From positions 14,534,290 to 14,598,289 of the forward strand of contig OZ020489.1 in assembly GCA_963971405.1 (NCBI GenBank): 64,000 bases of DNA, in the 5' to 3' direction. How positions within the stretch are numbered: position 1 is the stretch's first letter; each line of letters opens with the position of its first letter. The DNA is from Psococerastis gibbosa (taxonomy: Eukaryota > Arthropoda > Insecta > Psocodea > Psocidae). The notes beneath the pieces were generated by a model, which searched no databases, was not told the DNA's origin, and was given only the letters and a program-made list of their open reading frames with translations. Both the position numbers and the translations under genes were made by a program. Shown here in pieces: positions 35,540 through 46,244 of this stretch.

Positions 35540-35956
35540 ATAATATAATTTTATTATATGTATACCATATAAATTGAATGATGAAACGCAACATATAAAT
35601 TGGTAATGGTCGAGAACACCATATATATAATCTGATATCGATCGATCCTATAATATAGACCTCGTATACCCCACTCCCACTGTACTACTGTACATATCTG
35701 CGTCCATCCCTGTTCTTAGCCAATAGCGTCACAGGCACACACTATTGGCTCTACGGCAATATTGCCATTAGTAGTCCGTAGTCTAGCCAATTGACCGGTC
35801 AGCTACTGTGCCCCCTTTCTGTCCGTAAAGTCAAAACAAGCCAATGCCCTGCCAGCAGCTTTTAAGAAAGCTTCGACAACTTCGTTCACAGCCTGGTTTC
35901 TTTTAATCAGAACAAGGTTACGGTCGTACGGAGGACACTTCTATATAGTTGGTAGC
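35540..35956 (+). promoter_or_regulatory. Upstream region of lipase copy 2
   Basis: Duplicate of 20440-20809. The AGCCAATAGCGTCACA and CGGCAATATTGCCATTAGTA blocks are kept. An extra stretch of about 40 bp (from ATCAGAACAAGGTTACGG) sits before the ATG, either lost from copy 1 or gained here. Confidence 0.55.
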
Positions 35957-36059
35957 ATGCTGAAAATTGGATTCATAGTGATGGTGGTGTTGTTAACCAG
36001 TGGGTACTTTGAAGCTGCCTTGTTTGACGTCGACCCTGCGTTACGTTATACCACCGTGA

Positions 36060-37790
36060 GTATTAATATGTTAATGCATTGGATTAATTGATTTTATACA
36101 TTACTACCGGCATAGCCCGAGGTAGGCTACCACGTTAACTTAATCTCAAGGTTAAAAATGTAAACTAAACAATTTTAACAGAGCACTTTACATTAAAAAA
36201 TCTGTAGCTCACATTTTTAATCTCGATAGTTAATAATTAACTGGTACCTCGTGCTATGTCTGCAATTGGCAGTACAAGGGTATGTTCGGAATTATAGTCC
36301 CTGGTCATCTGCAGGTAGATTCCGAGTTGCAGACACCTGAGCTTTAACTAGATGTCGCTACTCGGAAAGTATGGTGGGTTCCGATGGCCACCGCTTTTAA
36401 GTTTTAACTTTTGGGCCCAGTATACTGTCCCAAGAGTTGTCAAGGTTTCTATTACCCAGACTGGGTCCCCCACGCAGTGTTGAACTCGAACTGTTGTGTG
36501 AAAATCACGGCACTGGGAGACTTACAGCTGCGCGAACGGGGCTCGCCCTGTTCTTGGGGGCTGATTCTAGTGGCGTCACGAAATAGTTGGCCGGTTTTTG
36601 ACATACAGCCTTCGGCCTTACATCCCCATCGGGGGTTTTAAGCGGTTGCTACTGAACCTACCGAGATACAATCTTAGAAGTCTGCATAGGAAATATGCAT
36701 ACTAAATTAAACCAGCGAAGACGTACCAACCTATAATGATCAAGGAACTATTTACTGACATACCATAAATTAAAATGCAATGAGGTACGTGGTAGAAAAA
36801 GCTAGGTATGTTATAATCGTCAGCCTTGGCAAATAATTATAATAATTTTTATTGACGGCAGTTAAAAATCTGTTCTGCCCTCGCGGAAGTATCACAACCA
36901 ATGAAATAAAATTAGATACACAAGTAAATAATATTTTTCGACAATTATTTGCAGCTACTTTGCCGTAATTTTTTGTCAGTACCAGCGCAAGTATTGAAGG
37001 AACATATAAATAGCACTAATTTGCCGTTTAAAAGCGAAAATTTCTTAAAATCAAATAAATTTCATTGGAAAGCCTATACACTCCATGTTAAAATGAGGGG
37101 GTGATGTCCGAAAATCAGGGGTACCCCCTCCCTTTCCGACAGCCCGCCATCTTTGTTTTACCTGCGCAAGAACTCCATTGGACTCTTCTTCTTCTTCAAT
37201 TGGACTACACTGTGTATATATCTTGGAATGTTTTTAATTTTTTTAAAGTGAGGGACAGAACTTTGTAACCGACTACCGGTAGGTAGGCCTATATCAATTA
37301 GAACAGGCAAGTGTTAGCGCAGAAATTTTAAAAATTAATTATACGATGTTTTTAACGAGGTTCTCTGTAGCGACAGCAAAGTTCGCCTATTTTTAATTTA
37401 CAAGTGGTAAAGTCGTATTTATTATCATCCTGGATGGACCAACAGCGCAGCGTTGCCAGAAGACACATTTCCGAATTTTTGGCCTTCAATCCGCAACATA
37501 TATATATATTATGTTGTTCTGTGGTTCGGCCATTGGAGGATATGAAATGCATTGAGCGCTATTGATTTTTACAGTTTTAAGTTGTTATTATTCATATTTC
37601 TAGCGTTATAGTCAAGTATTGCTGCTATGGCTTGTGTAATAGTGATAGCCTACACCAGGACAGAACACATATGCGAGAGGTCCGAATTATATCGTTTAAA
37701 ATAAAAAAAATTAAGAAATGCAAGTGGAAGTTGCATCTTTGTGGCAGAACGAAGTCCACAATATTTAAAGTTACAAAATACACATAGACT
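36060..37790. other. Lipase copy 2 intron 1, mostly unassigned
   Basis: A few stretches align with copy 1 intron 1 (for example ATCGTCAGCCTTGGCA at 36817 and 24682). The block 36280-36680 is more GC-rich than its surroundings and looks repeat-like, but I cannot name it. No coding exon seen. Confidence 0.4.
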
Positions 37791-37794
37791 ATAT

Positions 37795-38460
37795 ATGCAT
37801 GGCCGTGCCCAGGAGGTGGTCCATGGGGTCCGCACCCCCCCCCCCCCCCGAAATAAATTTCTGCAGGTAAACCTGTAGCCTATGGTTTGAAGAATGTATC
37901 CATTAATTCATTATTAAATTACGTAAAAAAATGTTTGGACCCCCCCCCCCCCCCGAAATCATAACCTGGGAACAGCCTTGTATATATGTTCAAAACATTT
38001 AGTGGATCCTAGTGGGCCAACAAAAGATTTTCCAGATCCAACCGGACAGTCGATTGAGATCATGGCCGTAGCCAAGGGGGAGTTCAACCCCCTCCCCCCC
38101 CCCCCCCCCGTGATGAAATGGCTTCATACTAAATAGAATCGGATTTTGAGAGGAAAATATAAACTACTATGTAATATCCAATTAAATTTCTGAACCTTCC
38201 CCCCCCCCCCGAAAAATCCTTGCTACGGCCTTGATTGGGATCAATAATGTATATTAATATAAATCGCCGTTACTTTCCAGTGGCCATGGCCGTGCCCAGG
38301 TGGGTGGTCCATGGGGTCCGGACACCCCCCCCCCCAAAAAAAAAAATAATTTTTTATGTAAACCTGTATTGCTCGATGACCATTAATTCAATAATAAATT
38401 ACGTTAAAAAAATTTGGAACCCCCCCCCCCCCCGAAAACAAAAGCAAACGGCCTATGGCC
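37795..38460. repeat. Cluster of three C-run MITE-like repeats
   Basis: Three copies of a unit that opens ATGGCCGTGCCCAGG or ATGGCCGTAGCCAAGG, has a long C run at each end, and in the clearest copy closes CCTTGCTACGGCC: about 37798-37980, 38063-38233 and 38284-38460. Short inverted ends and an AT-rich centre suggest a non-autonomous DNA transposon. C runs of 9-18 may be length-unstable or misread. Confidence 0.65.
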
Positions 38461-38945
38461 CTACGAAAATTAACTGCTTTGGTGCTCAGATACCAAATTG
38501 AATTCTAGTGATAGTATTATGGAGAGACAATAACCCTTTTTACGCTACTAATATTTATAAACAACATGATAGGCTAGCGTGTCGGCAGCCCTGAGCCCAG
38601 CCGACTAGGCTATATTTCATGGTAGTTGACTAGTTATGCAGTAAAGTTGTATGGTTATGGCAATAAATCATTACTAATACATTAATTGTAATATGTATAA
38701 GCAAGCTTAGGCTCACATACCCATTTAAATAATCTTCACTCTGGCACATGTAGATCGATACGTAATATTATCATCATTGAATTAATTGATGCAGTTAGCC
38801 GCGCTACAACGTTCTAGAAACAATTAGCATTTACTCATTTTAGTGTTAGGCTTACCCAAATAACAAAAAACATCAAGTCTAGGTTTTATGATGGTAAAAA
38901 CCATCTTGGTACTAGAAAGGCGGAAGATGTTTTTTTTTAGATTTT

Positions 38946-39145
38946 NNNNNNNNNNNNNNNNNNNNNNNNNNNNNNNNNNNNNNNNNNNNNNNNNNNNNNN
39001 NNNNNNNNNNNNNNNNNNNNNNNNNNNNNNNNNNNNNNNNNNNNNNNNNNNNNNNNNNNNNNNNNNNNNNNNNNNNNNNNNNNNNNNNNNNNNNNNNNNN
39101 NNNNNNNNNNNNNNNNNNNNNNNNNNNNNNNNNNNNNNNNNNNNN
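38946..39145. other. Assembly gap (200 N)
   Basis: Exactly 200 N, probably a scaffold gap of arbitrary size. It hides the 5' part of lipase copy 2 exon 2 and its acceptor site. Confidence 0.99.
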
Positions 39146-39634
39146 AGTTGCACTACATAACCACCGCTGATGGGTATATTTTACACATAGCCCGTGTCAA
39201 TGGTAACTCATCAGGTCCGCCGGTTCTTACCATGCAAGGCATGACTATTTCATCTGACGCATGGGTTTTGCAAGGACGCAAAAGAGACTTAGGTAAGGGT
39301 ATATAGAAATTTTAAACATATTCTACAAATGAACAGTACGCGTGAGTAAACCCTTTAGAATGTACATACGATATGTACCGCAATAGACAATAGGCTACCT
39401 AGCCTACTTTATCATTTTTTGATCATTTTTGAAAACCTATTTTTAAAAATGTATTGGCCGATTTATGTTATAGGGGCCTACCTCTTAATTTTTTTTTAAT
39501 CGGTATTTAGTAGTAGGGAGGGAAATTTTCCCCCTTTAATTTAAAATGGTTAAAATCACATGGCTCAGGAATGTAAAAATACTAGGCTAATTCTTATTGA
39601 AATACAGTACCGCTACCTACAATAATATAGGATA

Positions 39635-39705
39635 CGGCAAGGGTTCTCAAAGTGTGGGTCGCGACTCGCGAGTCACTCGCGACCCATAAATTTACACTTG
39701 ATAGA
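39635..39705. mobile_element. hAT-like terminus
   Basis: CAAGGGTTCTCAAAGTGTGG followed by a GTCGCGACTCGCGAGTC palindrome resembles the ends of hAT elements (CAGGGGTTCTCAAA type). The partner end was not found. Confidence 0.4.
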
Positions 39706-39769
39706 ATTCAGTTGAATGACAAGTTTTTTTCAATTTAAGTCACATATTTTTTTAACTATTGGCGGGAAC

Positions 39770-39960
39770 GGGATTGGCGGCCAAAACCGATTTAAAAACC
39801 CACCATTTTCTGTTTACAATACAAAAATTTTCCACCTGGGAAGAAATCCGGGCTCCCTTTTTAGAGTCGTAAAAAGAATGTGTGGAAACCCGTTTCCTTT
39901 GGTCTATAATTTGAAAAATTTGCCTCGGGGGAGAGGTAGTTAGGCGAGGTATCATATATT
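39770..39960. repeat. Diverged CCGGGGG-type repeat units
   Basis: Two weak units of the array family at 24110 and 58490, ending at a C run (39970). Assigned by the ACCCACCATTTT and GGGAAGAAATCCGGGC blocks. Confidence 0.4.
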
Positions 39961-40069
39961 TTATTGGTCGCTGGATTGCCCCCCCCCCCCTTGCTCTATT
40001 CCTGCGTACGCCCATGGACTGTAAGGCTATTTTTTAGGAAGGAAATCGAAGTAAAAATTGCAATGTAGA

Positions 40070-40985
40070 AATAAATAATTAGATTACTCGTGACTTCGTG
40101 GCATTTCATTTTAATAAACAAAAAATAACAAAAACTCAGAGTTTTAGAAAAACATGTTATAACAACCCGAATTAGTGCCAACGGCCTTACCATGTTGATT
40201 CCATTAGAGCAGAGCATGTTTCAAACTGCGGCAACTTGGTAGTGTGCACAGCGTTGGCAGGGGAACCTGGTGGGACATGATAACGCGCTTAGGCAGTATA
40301 AGTCGAGTCCTCGTCACCTCCGATTTAATCGTGTGACTTGACCATGTTCCCCAAGTGGTTCGGAATCCACTATAATCAGGAGGTCCACCCTGTTAGTCAG
40401 CTCCCCTTTCCCCGAGGTGAAAGAGTCTGCCCTTAGGGTGCCTCAAGTTAACAAACAGACTCACTCCCCCCGCCAGGCTGACAGGGTTGCTTAAAGCAGA
40501 AATGCTGAAAGCAGGCGTTAGAAACTAACTAACTAACAACCCGAATTAGTAAAACCCAAATAATCGTTAAGAAATTAACTTTGTCTAAGAAACCCACTTG
40601 TGTTAGTATAAAACCCTGAGCGCTTTCGGCAAGAACTGCCATCTACAGAGGGAAACCCACTAGCACAGTTACACCTTATCTGCGATTTGAGACTTGCTCA
40701 ACTCGAGGAGAAGATGCAAATGTGACTAGGGAGAGGAAACCTTGGTTTATATAGGACTGGGAGCGGGGGGAGGAGGGGGTGGTAGGGGGCGTGGCTGGTT
40801 ACCTATTCCTAACCTACTAGCTAGATCTATTAGAGGGGATGATTGTGTGAATGTTATGTCGTTTGTTAATTTTTCCCTATTGTGTAAAGCTCTCTTGATT
40901 TCAACATTTTCAAAAAAATTTAAAGTGTAACTTTTCTTTATTTTGTGTAGGGCTGTCCAATTGTGAGGATCGAACACAAGTGGGT
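40070..40985 (-). mobile_element. Partial Penelope-like element, flipped copy
   Basis: Reverse complement of the end of the Penelope-like element at 43490-44143. It includes the tail of the GIY-YIG frame (about 40812-40977) and the terminal-repeat segment with TTTATATAGGACTGGGAGCG. It lies head to head with the plus-strand element that begins at about 40979. A family B SINE sits in it at 40177-40534. It lacks the family C SINE present in the plus-strand copy. Confidence 0.85.
40177..40534 (+). mobile_element. Composite SINE (family B) with 16 bp target duplication
   Basis: Starts exactly at the 5S-like GCCAACGGCCTTACCATG and ends in a GAAACTAACTAACT tail. The perfect repeat AACAACCCGAATTAGT flanks it (40161-40176 and 40535-40550). 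The host sequence is the Penelope terminal repeat, whose uninterrupted form is seen at 41020-41050 and 44080-44100. Best evidence in the window that family B is a retroposon. Confidence 0.93.
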
Positions 40986-41130
40986 TTCTTAGACAAAGTT
41001 AATTTCTTAACGATTATTTGGGTTTTACTAATTCGGGTTGTTGTAACAAGATTTCCTAAAACTCTAAGTTTTTGTTATTTTTTGTTTATTAAAATGAAAT
41101 ACCACGAAGTCACGAGTAATCTAATTATTT

Positions 41131-43065
41131 ATGTTAAAACAGCTAGTCTTGCTGAACAACTCAAAATATATAGGAAACTTAAAGAAAAATTCGCCATTGC
41201 TTCACTTAACCTCAAATTTAACTAAGATTGCAAAAGACTTAGAATCACTCCTAAATACATCCGAATTAAAACAGCAACCTTTTCCACACAATCCAATAAA
41301 GCACTTCATTAGAATCGCCCAGAAAGTCTGGCTTGCAGAAGAAATCAAAAAATGGCTCAAAATCAGAGACAGCATAAGCCTTTACCTTAAAGTTTTACAT
41401 TCAGAATTATCTTTCAAACTTCACTTTTTAGAATGGACCACCTTCCAAGATCAAATATACACAAAAATTAGTGGCATCACTTACAAAAAACGCACAACAC
41501 TAAATAAAAAAATAAAAGAACTGAGTCAAAACCAAAATAACAAATCCAACGGAATACATCACACATCACATCGCGACACGAAACATCAGATGCGCGGGAC
41601 GAACGTCAGTTCACGGTCTAACCCCCTTCATCAATCGATGCAGACTGGGGTAGATCAAGGCCTCACGCCTTCAGCGCAGACACTCACTACATTACCCATC
41701 ACAACACATAAATTCTATCCTCGCACCGTCAACTTATCTAACACGATTTTCCACACAAAAGAAATGGAACTTCTCCACAAGGGCCTCAAGTATTGCCCCG
41801 ATATAGGTCTAAACAAAAACACGTTAACCAACTTAATGTCAGACACTGAATTTAGCCTAAAAAACCACAATAATGAAAAACACATAGCAGCAGATATTCT
41901 GAAAAACGTCAAACTTACACACAAAAACGATAACACTAAATCTATAAAAAATAAACTAGCCCAAGATAACCTTACACTCACCAAGGCGGATAAAGGAAAT
42001 TCTATTGTCATTTTACCTACCCATGATTATGTTTCTAAAGTCTTAGACCTCATTTCTGATGAATCCACATTCGAAAAACTTAAAGTAGACCCCACAAACA
42101 AATTCCAAAAAGCAACCAAAAAAGCCATTAAACAAAGCTCTAATACGATACCCCAAGATATAGCCTATAAATTTACCAACATGAACCCCGTAGCTCCTTC
42201 ATTTTTTGGTCTGGTTAAACTTCATAAACCCAATCAACCTATCCGCCCAGTAGTTTCGTATAACAGTGCCCCAGCCAGCAAAGTAGCTAGTTTTCTCAAC
42301 AAACACATTCGCGAGCTATCAAACTTCACACCCCGCCGCAGCGTCAAAAACTCATTCGAGTTGGTTTCCCGCCTTAAGCACCTTTCCTTATCCAGCAATG
42401 CCAAACTCGTCTCTTTCGATGTCAAAAATCTGTTTACTAATATTCCTGTACCCGAAGTACGTAAGTTAGTTGCCCAGTCACTCTATCACAATAATACCTT
42501 GAACAGGCTTATTTCTGAGACCCTCCTTCTGTTAGACACATGCACTCATCAAAACTATTTCCGTTTCGAATCCGACTACTACCAACAAAAAGTAGGCCTA
42601 CCTATGGGTTCTTCCCTTTCTCCCCTTCTTGCTAAAATTTTTATGGATAACTTCGAACACAAACTTCTACTCAATAAAAATCCCCTAGTTAAATGTATAT
42701 CTTTCTGGACAAGGTATGTGGATGATATCTTCTGCATTTGGACAGGAAGTAACAGACAACTAGACAATTTCTTAAGTTTTATCAACACAACTCACCCAAA
42801 AATCCAATTTACCATGGAAGTAGAAGAAAACAACTCCCTGAACATCTTAGACCTCACCATCACCAAAAATAATAGTACCCTAGACTTCAAGATATTTCGT
42901 AAGGAAACCCATAGCGATAATATAATCCCTGTTGATTCTTCTCACCCATTCCAGCACAAACACGCAGCATTCCATAGTATGATTTTTCGACTCCTCAGCA
43001 TCCCTATGATTGAAACCAACTATAATAATGAATTAAATCGCAATAAAACAAATTGCCCAAAATAA
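41131..43065 (+). CDS. Penelope-type reverse transcriptase
   Basis: Open frame of 644 aa. Penelope hallmarks: LTKADKGNSIVI, FFGLVKLHKP, SFDVKNLFTNIP, QKVGLPMGSSLSPLLAKIFM, and the catalytic YVDDIF followed by the NILDLTI block. The first 60 or so residues may overlap the terminal repeat, so the true start could be a later methionine. Penelope reverse transcriptases are related to telomerase and prime at nicked or exposed DNA ends. The host gene around it is unrelated. Confidence 0.92.
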   Translation: MLKQLVLLNNSKYIGNLKKNSPLLHLTSNLTKIAKDLESLLNTSELKQQPFPHNPIKHFIRIAQKVWLAEEIKKWLKIRDSISLYLKVLHSELSFKLHFLEWTTFQDQIYTKISGITYKKRTTLNKKIKELSQNQNNKSNGIHHTSHRDTKHQMRGTNVSSRSNPLHQSMQTGVDQGLTPSAQTLTTLPITTHKFYPRTVNLSNTIFHTKEMELLHKGLKYCPDIGLNKNTLTNLMSDTEFSLKNHNNEKHIAADILKNVKLTHKNDNTKSIKNKLAQDNLTLTKADKGNSIVILPTHDYVSKVLDLISDESTFEKLKVDPTNKFQKATKKAIKQSSNTIPQDIAYKFTNMNPVAPSFFGLVKLHKPNQPIRPVVSYNSAPASKVASFLNKHIRELSNFTPRRSVKNSFELVSRLKHLSLSSNAKLVSFDVKNLFTNIPVPEVRKLVAQSLYHNNTLNRLISETLLLLDTCTHQNYFRFESDYYQQKVGLPMGSSLSPLLAKIFMDNFEHKLLLNKNPLVKCISFWTRYVDDIFCIWTGSNRQLDNFLSFINTTHPKIQFTMEVEENNSLNILDLTITKNNSTLDFKIFRKETHSDNIIPVDSSHPFQHKHAAFHSMIFRLLSIPMIETNYNNELNRNKTNCPK

Positions 43066-43278
43066 CAATTTCAATCTCAATCTAATAGACAGAATCCTAC
43101 GACATCACAAAATCAAACACAACCTCAACCTCAAACTAATTTACCCCCAGAGAGCTTAAACCCGGAAACCAATAAATCATATTTCAGGATACAATACATA
43201 GAAAAAATCACAGAAAAAATAAGTAACCTCATTTCTTCTACAACAGACAAAACACCAGCCCCGTACAACCGCAACAAT

Positions 43279-43668
43279 TTGGCCAATAAACTCATGAACT
43301 GCAAAACCAAACCAGAAAAGGAAAAAGGCAATGGAGTTTATCGTCTAAATTGTAACGATTGTAACGCAATTTACATAGGCCAAACAGGCAGAAGCTTTAA
43401 AACTAGGGTCAGAGAACATATAGCAGGTACAGGAGACACCAACACCAACACCACATTCGCGAAACACCTTAACTCGGAAAATCACACATTCGATCCTCAC
43501 AATTGGACAGCCCTACACAAAATAAAGAAAAGTCACACTTTAAATGTTTTTGAAAATGTTGAAATCAAAAGAGCTTTACACAATAGGGAAAAATTAACAA
43601 ACGACATAACATTCACACAATCATCCCCTCTAATAGATCTAGCTAGTAGGTTAGATGGCCAGGTGGTA
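43279..43668 (+). CDS. GIY-YIG endonuclease domain of the Penelope-like element
   Basis: Contains NGVYRLNCNDCNAIYIGQTG with the GVY...YIGQTGR signature, then FKTRVREH and a conserved FAKHLNSENH block. This domain nicks the target DNA in canonical Penelope elements. It lies downstream of the reverse transcriptase in the same direction. The reading frame runs into a family C SINE at its 3' end. Confidence 0.92.
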
Positions 43669-43829
43669 ACGTGCTTGCACTTGTGCGAGTCTATTATACA
43701 CCATGCGATTGGAGGCGTGTCGTAGCTCAACACGGGTACTAACCTACAGAGGCGACTGAAGAGGTTAATCGGATACATTCATTAAATTGTTTGTATGCGG
43801 TTAACCTTTTATTTAAAAAAAAAAAAAGG
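43660..43829 (+). mobile_element. SINE (family C), best-kept copy, inside the Penelope-like element
   Basis: Head ATGGCCAGGTGGTAACGTGC, body GCGATTGGAGGCGTGTCG and tail TAATCGGATACATTCATTAA with a run of A. The flipped Penelope copy shows the same place without it, as the complement of GTTAGGAATAGGTAACCAGC at about 40797. Confidence 0.88.
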
Positions 43830-44343
43830 TAACCAGCCACGCCCCCTACCACCCCCTCCTCCCCCGCTCCCAGTCCTATATAAACCAAGGTTTCCTCTCC
43901 CTAGTCACATTTGCATCTTCTCCTCGAGTTGAGCAAGTCTCAAATCGCAGATAAGGTGTAACTGTGCTAGTGGGTTTCCCTCTGTAGATGGCAGTTCTTG
44001 CCGAAAGCGCTCAGGGTTTTATACTAACACAAGTGGGTTTCTTAGACAAAGTTAATTTCTTAACGATTATTTGGGTTTTACTAATTCGGGTTGTTATAAC
44101 ATGTTTTTCTAAAACTCTAAGTTTTTGTTATTTTTTGTTTATTTACGTCAGTAGGGGGATTCACTCTGTTGATAGAAAGTAGAAATAGAACTACAGTTTT
44201 TCTACGGTAGAAATAATGCCATAAGGACATGTGTTAATCGTGTCTTTCTACGGCTTTCTACTACTTGGGGAATCAAAAACAAAGCAAACGGTCGACCATA
44301 TTTGTTGTTTTTATTGCTCATATTTAATTATTTAATTTTAAAA

Positions 44344-44463
44344 ATGAGTTGTACAAGACAAATAAATGACAAAAAACAGAAGGAAACATGTAGCAAGAGG
44401 TGGACTGCGGAAGCTGTTAATAAGTTCCTCGAGATATTAATAGCCAAAGTACAAGAAACTTAA
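44344..44463 (+). CDS. Short Myb/SANT-like ORF of the transposon
   Basis: 39 aa ending at TAA: a basic start, then KRWTAEAVNKFLEIL, which resembles the first helices of a Myb/SANT or MADF-type domain. A second plus-strand segment at 44864-45008 follows a good acceptor (TTTCTGTTTCAG) and may be a second exon. Harbinger elements commonly carry such a second protein that helps nuclear import and DNA binding. Confidence 0.4.
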   Translation: MSCTRQINDKKQKETCSKRWTAEAVNKFLEILIAKVQET

Positions 44464-45446
44464 TTTGGAGGTAAGTTGCGTGTGTTTATATCAAAATTAA
44501 ATATGCTGCTTACGTTATTTGCTGTTGATACCCATCTGAAAATCGCCGAAACATACTAGGAATTAGGATTACAATTGACTGTTATTAACACGTAAGTTTT
44601 ACGCTTAAAAAGCCGCAGACACAACTACTTCGTTCCTTTGAAGTACGTAGGTACTGTACTTATGCCTCATGTTTTGGATTTGTTCGGGTATTTAGGTAAA
44701 TTATCCCTTAGGGCTATTCTGCAGGAAATTTGGAGTTACTGTGCATTTGAATACGGCGTTCAGTAATTTTGCTACGAATAATAATATTGGTGTGGTGCAT
44801 GGATTCTATATTATTGAATGCAGTTAGATCTACACATCACCGGTTTTTCTTTCTGTTTCAGAAACCAACCGCCCAGACAACAACAAAAAGAATGACGCCA
44901 ACGACCCAATCAGAAACGAGAGCGCCTGCGCACCGAACCATACCTGCACCACAGCACCAGTCAGTCAGTCAGTCGCTACGATACCTCCGCGATACAACCT
45001 TAGAAGTATAGGTGTACGTAACCCCACTGAAGATGTCGTACGCAGTTGTTGACGAAACATTTGGAAGCCTACTTTGAAATCGACCACGGCCTATTAGCCC
45101 GGATTCTTGTGTCCCCTTATTATTCCAACCGTGAAAGCCTTCGTTATTATATTGAATTCAAAATGTGTCGTTCGATACAATTTAAGTGTTATTTTATTAT
45201 TCTATTGTCAAATCAATAAAACATTGAACCATATTTGCTTTGTATATAGGCCTTAATACATTAGTTATTTAATTTGCTTACATTAGTTATGATACTATTT
45301 ATACGAATTGTTAATGCTGCTGGCGTAAGTCAATCATTGAAAGAGAACGAACGGTCTAGCTACAAAATACTTATAATTGACAGAGGCTGCATCATAGCTT
45401 TAAAACTGTTTCCATGAGCGCCTTCCTTTTACTGGTACCGGCTGTA

Positions 45447-45931
45447 TTATCTTGTACATCTTGCGCTTTGATGGCATAATTTTGTTTGCGTGAGTAGGAA
45501 CTCTCCACAACCGTCTAAGTAGCCAATACAATGAGGCAGCTCGTGAATTTTGGCATTGACGATTTCTCTTCTTTCCTCTTCAATTGGCCAATGCAAAACT
45601 CTCATGAAAATGTTAAACCGCACATTTCGTCGTGGACTCGTGGCTCGGAAGCACGTTGGTCCACCACTCCTTAGATTTAGGGACAGACCCAATGCAAAAG
45701 CGTACGCTATAGGCCTACCGTATTGACATGACCACAGAAATATCGTCGATGGCTTGACTTAGTATTTCTTCCTCGATCCTCTTCAAAATTCTCGCACATC
45801 ATTGCATTGCATTTTTCCGCGAGGAAGTTGATGGCTTTCAACGTATTTCCTAATTTAGGCATAGGTAGGTAGGTAATGAAAAATAAGTTTAAACTTAAAG
45901 TGAAAAAAACACCTGCTAAAAACAAAAACAA
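45447..45931 (-). pseudogene. Harbinger-like transposase fragment
   Basis: The minus-strand frame at 45447-45692 has AKIHELPHCIGYLDGC and FLLTQ, like the second catalytic block of PIF/Harbinger transposases (GxxDG after a hydrophobic run). The adjoining piece at 45707-45931 (LKAINFLAEKCNAMM, CENFEEDRG) is in another frame. The sequence is decayed and lacks a full DDE triad, so the transposon is unlikely to move by itself. Confidence 0.5.
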
Positions 45932-46244
45932 ATTACACGGCTAAAAACAAAAACAAACTGACAAAAAGACAAGAACGTAGCGCCCACACCTGTTGGTAGT
46001 TCCTTGTAGTATACAATTTCAATTTTTACCTCACAGAATGCGCCTTAAAAACTTTCTCTATTTCTACCGTTGACGGAGGTATCCTCACTCTGAGCTTTTT
46101 TTCGATTTTTCTATTCCCTTTTCTATCAACAGAGTGAATCCCCCTAGTGGCGAAACTTCAGTCAGATTTTGCCACAAATTTGTTAAATGTTATTTAGTTG
46201 ACTGTGGTCACGGCATCCCACCCTCGTTCTTTCCCATATCTACC

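Larger units (their letters stand above)
40979..44143 (+). mobile_element. Penelope-like element with GIY-YIG endonuclease
   Basis: A retroelement of the Penelope group. A terminal-repeat segment at 40979-41110 recurs at 44030-44143, as expected of the pseudo-LTRs in this group. Between them lie a reverse transcriptase frame and a GIY-YIG endonuclease frame in the group's usual order. The 43860-44040 part also occurs in reverse at 40560-40760. The coding region is mostly open with about one break, so the insertion looks fairly young. It occupies the place where lipase copy 2 should have exons 3 and 4. Confidence 0.9.
44154..46144. mobile_element. DNA transposon, PIF/Harbinger-like, with 25 bp inverted ends
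   Basis: GGGGGATTCACTCTGTTGAT at the left end is matched by its exact complement at the right end (46120-46144), continuing into AGAAA. TA lies just outside each end. About 2.0 kb. It carries a transposase-like minus-strand frame near 45447-45930 and short plus-strand frames at 44344 and 44870. It sits directly against the right end of the Penelope-like element. Confidence 0.8.

Noticed and set aside
41131-43065. Host telomerase reverse transcriptase
   Set aside because: The KADKG block, GLPMGSSLSP and the linked GIY-YIG domain are Penelope features, and no telomerase RNA-binding domain is present.
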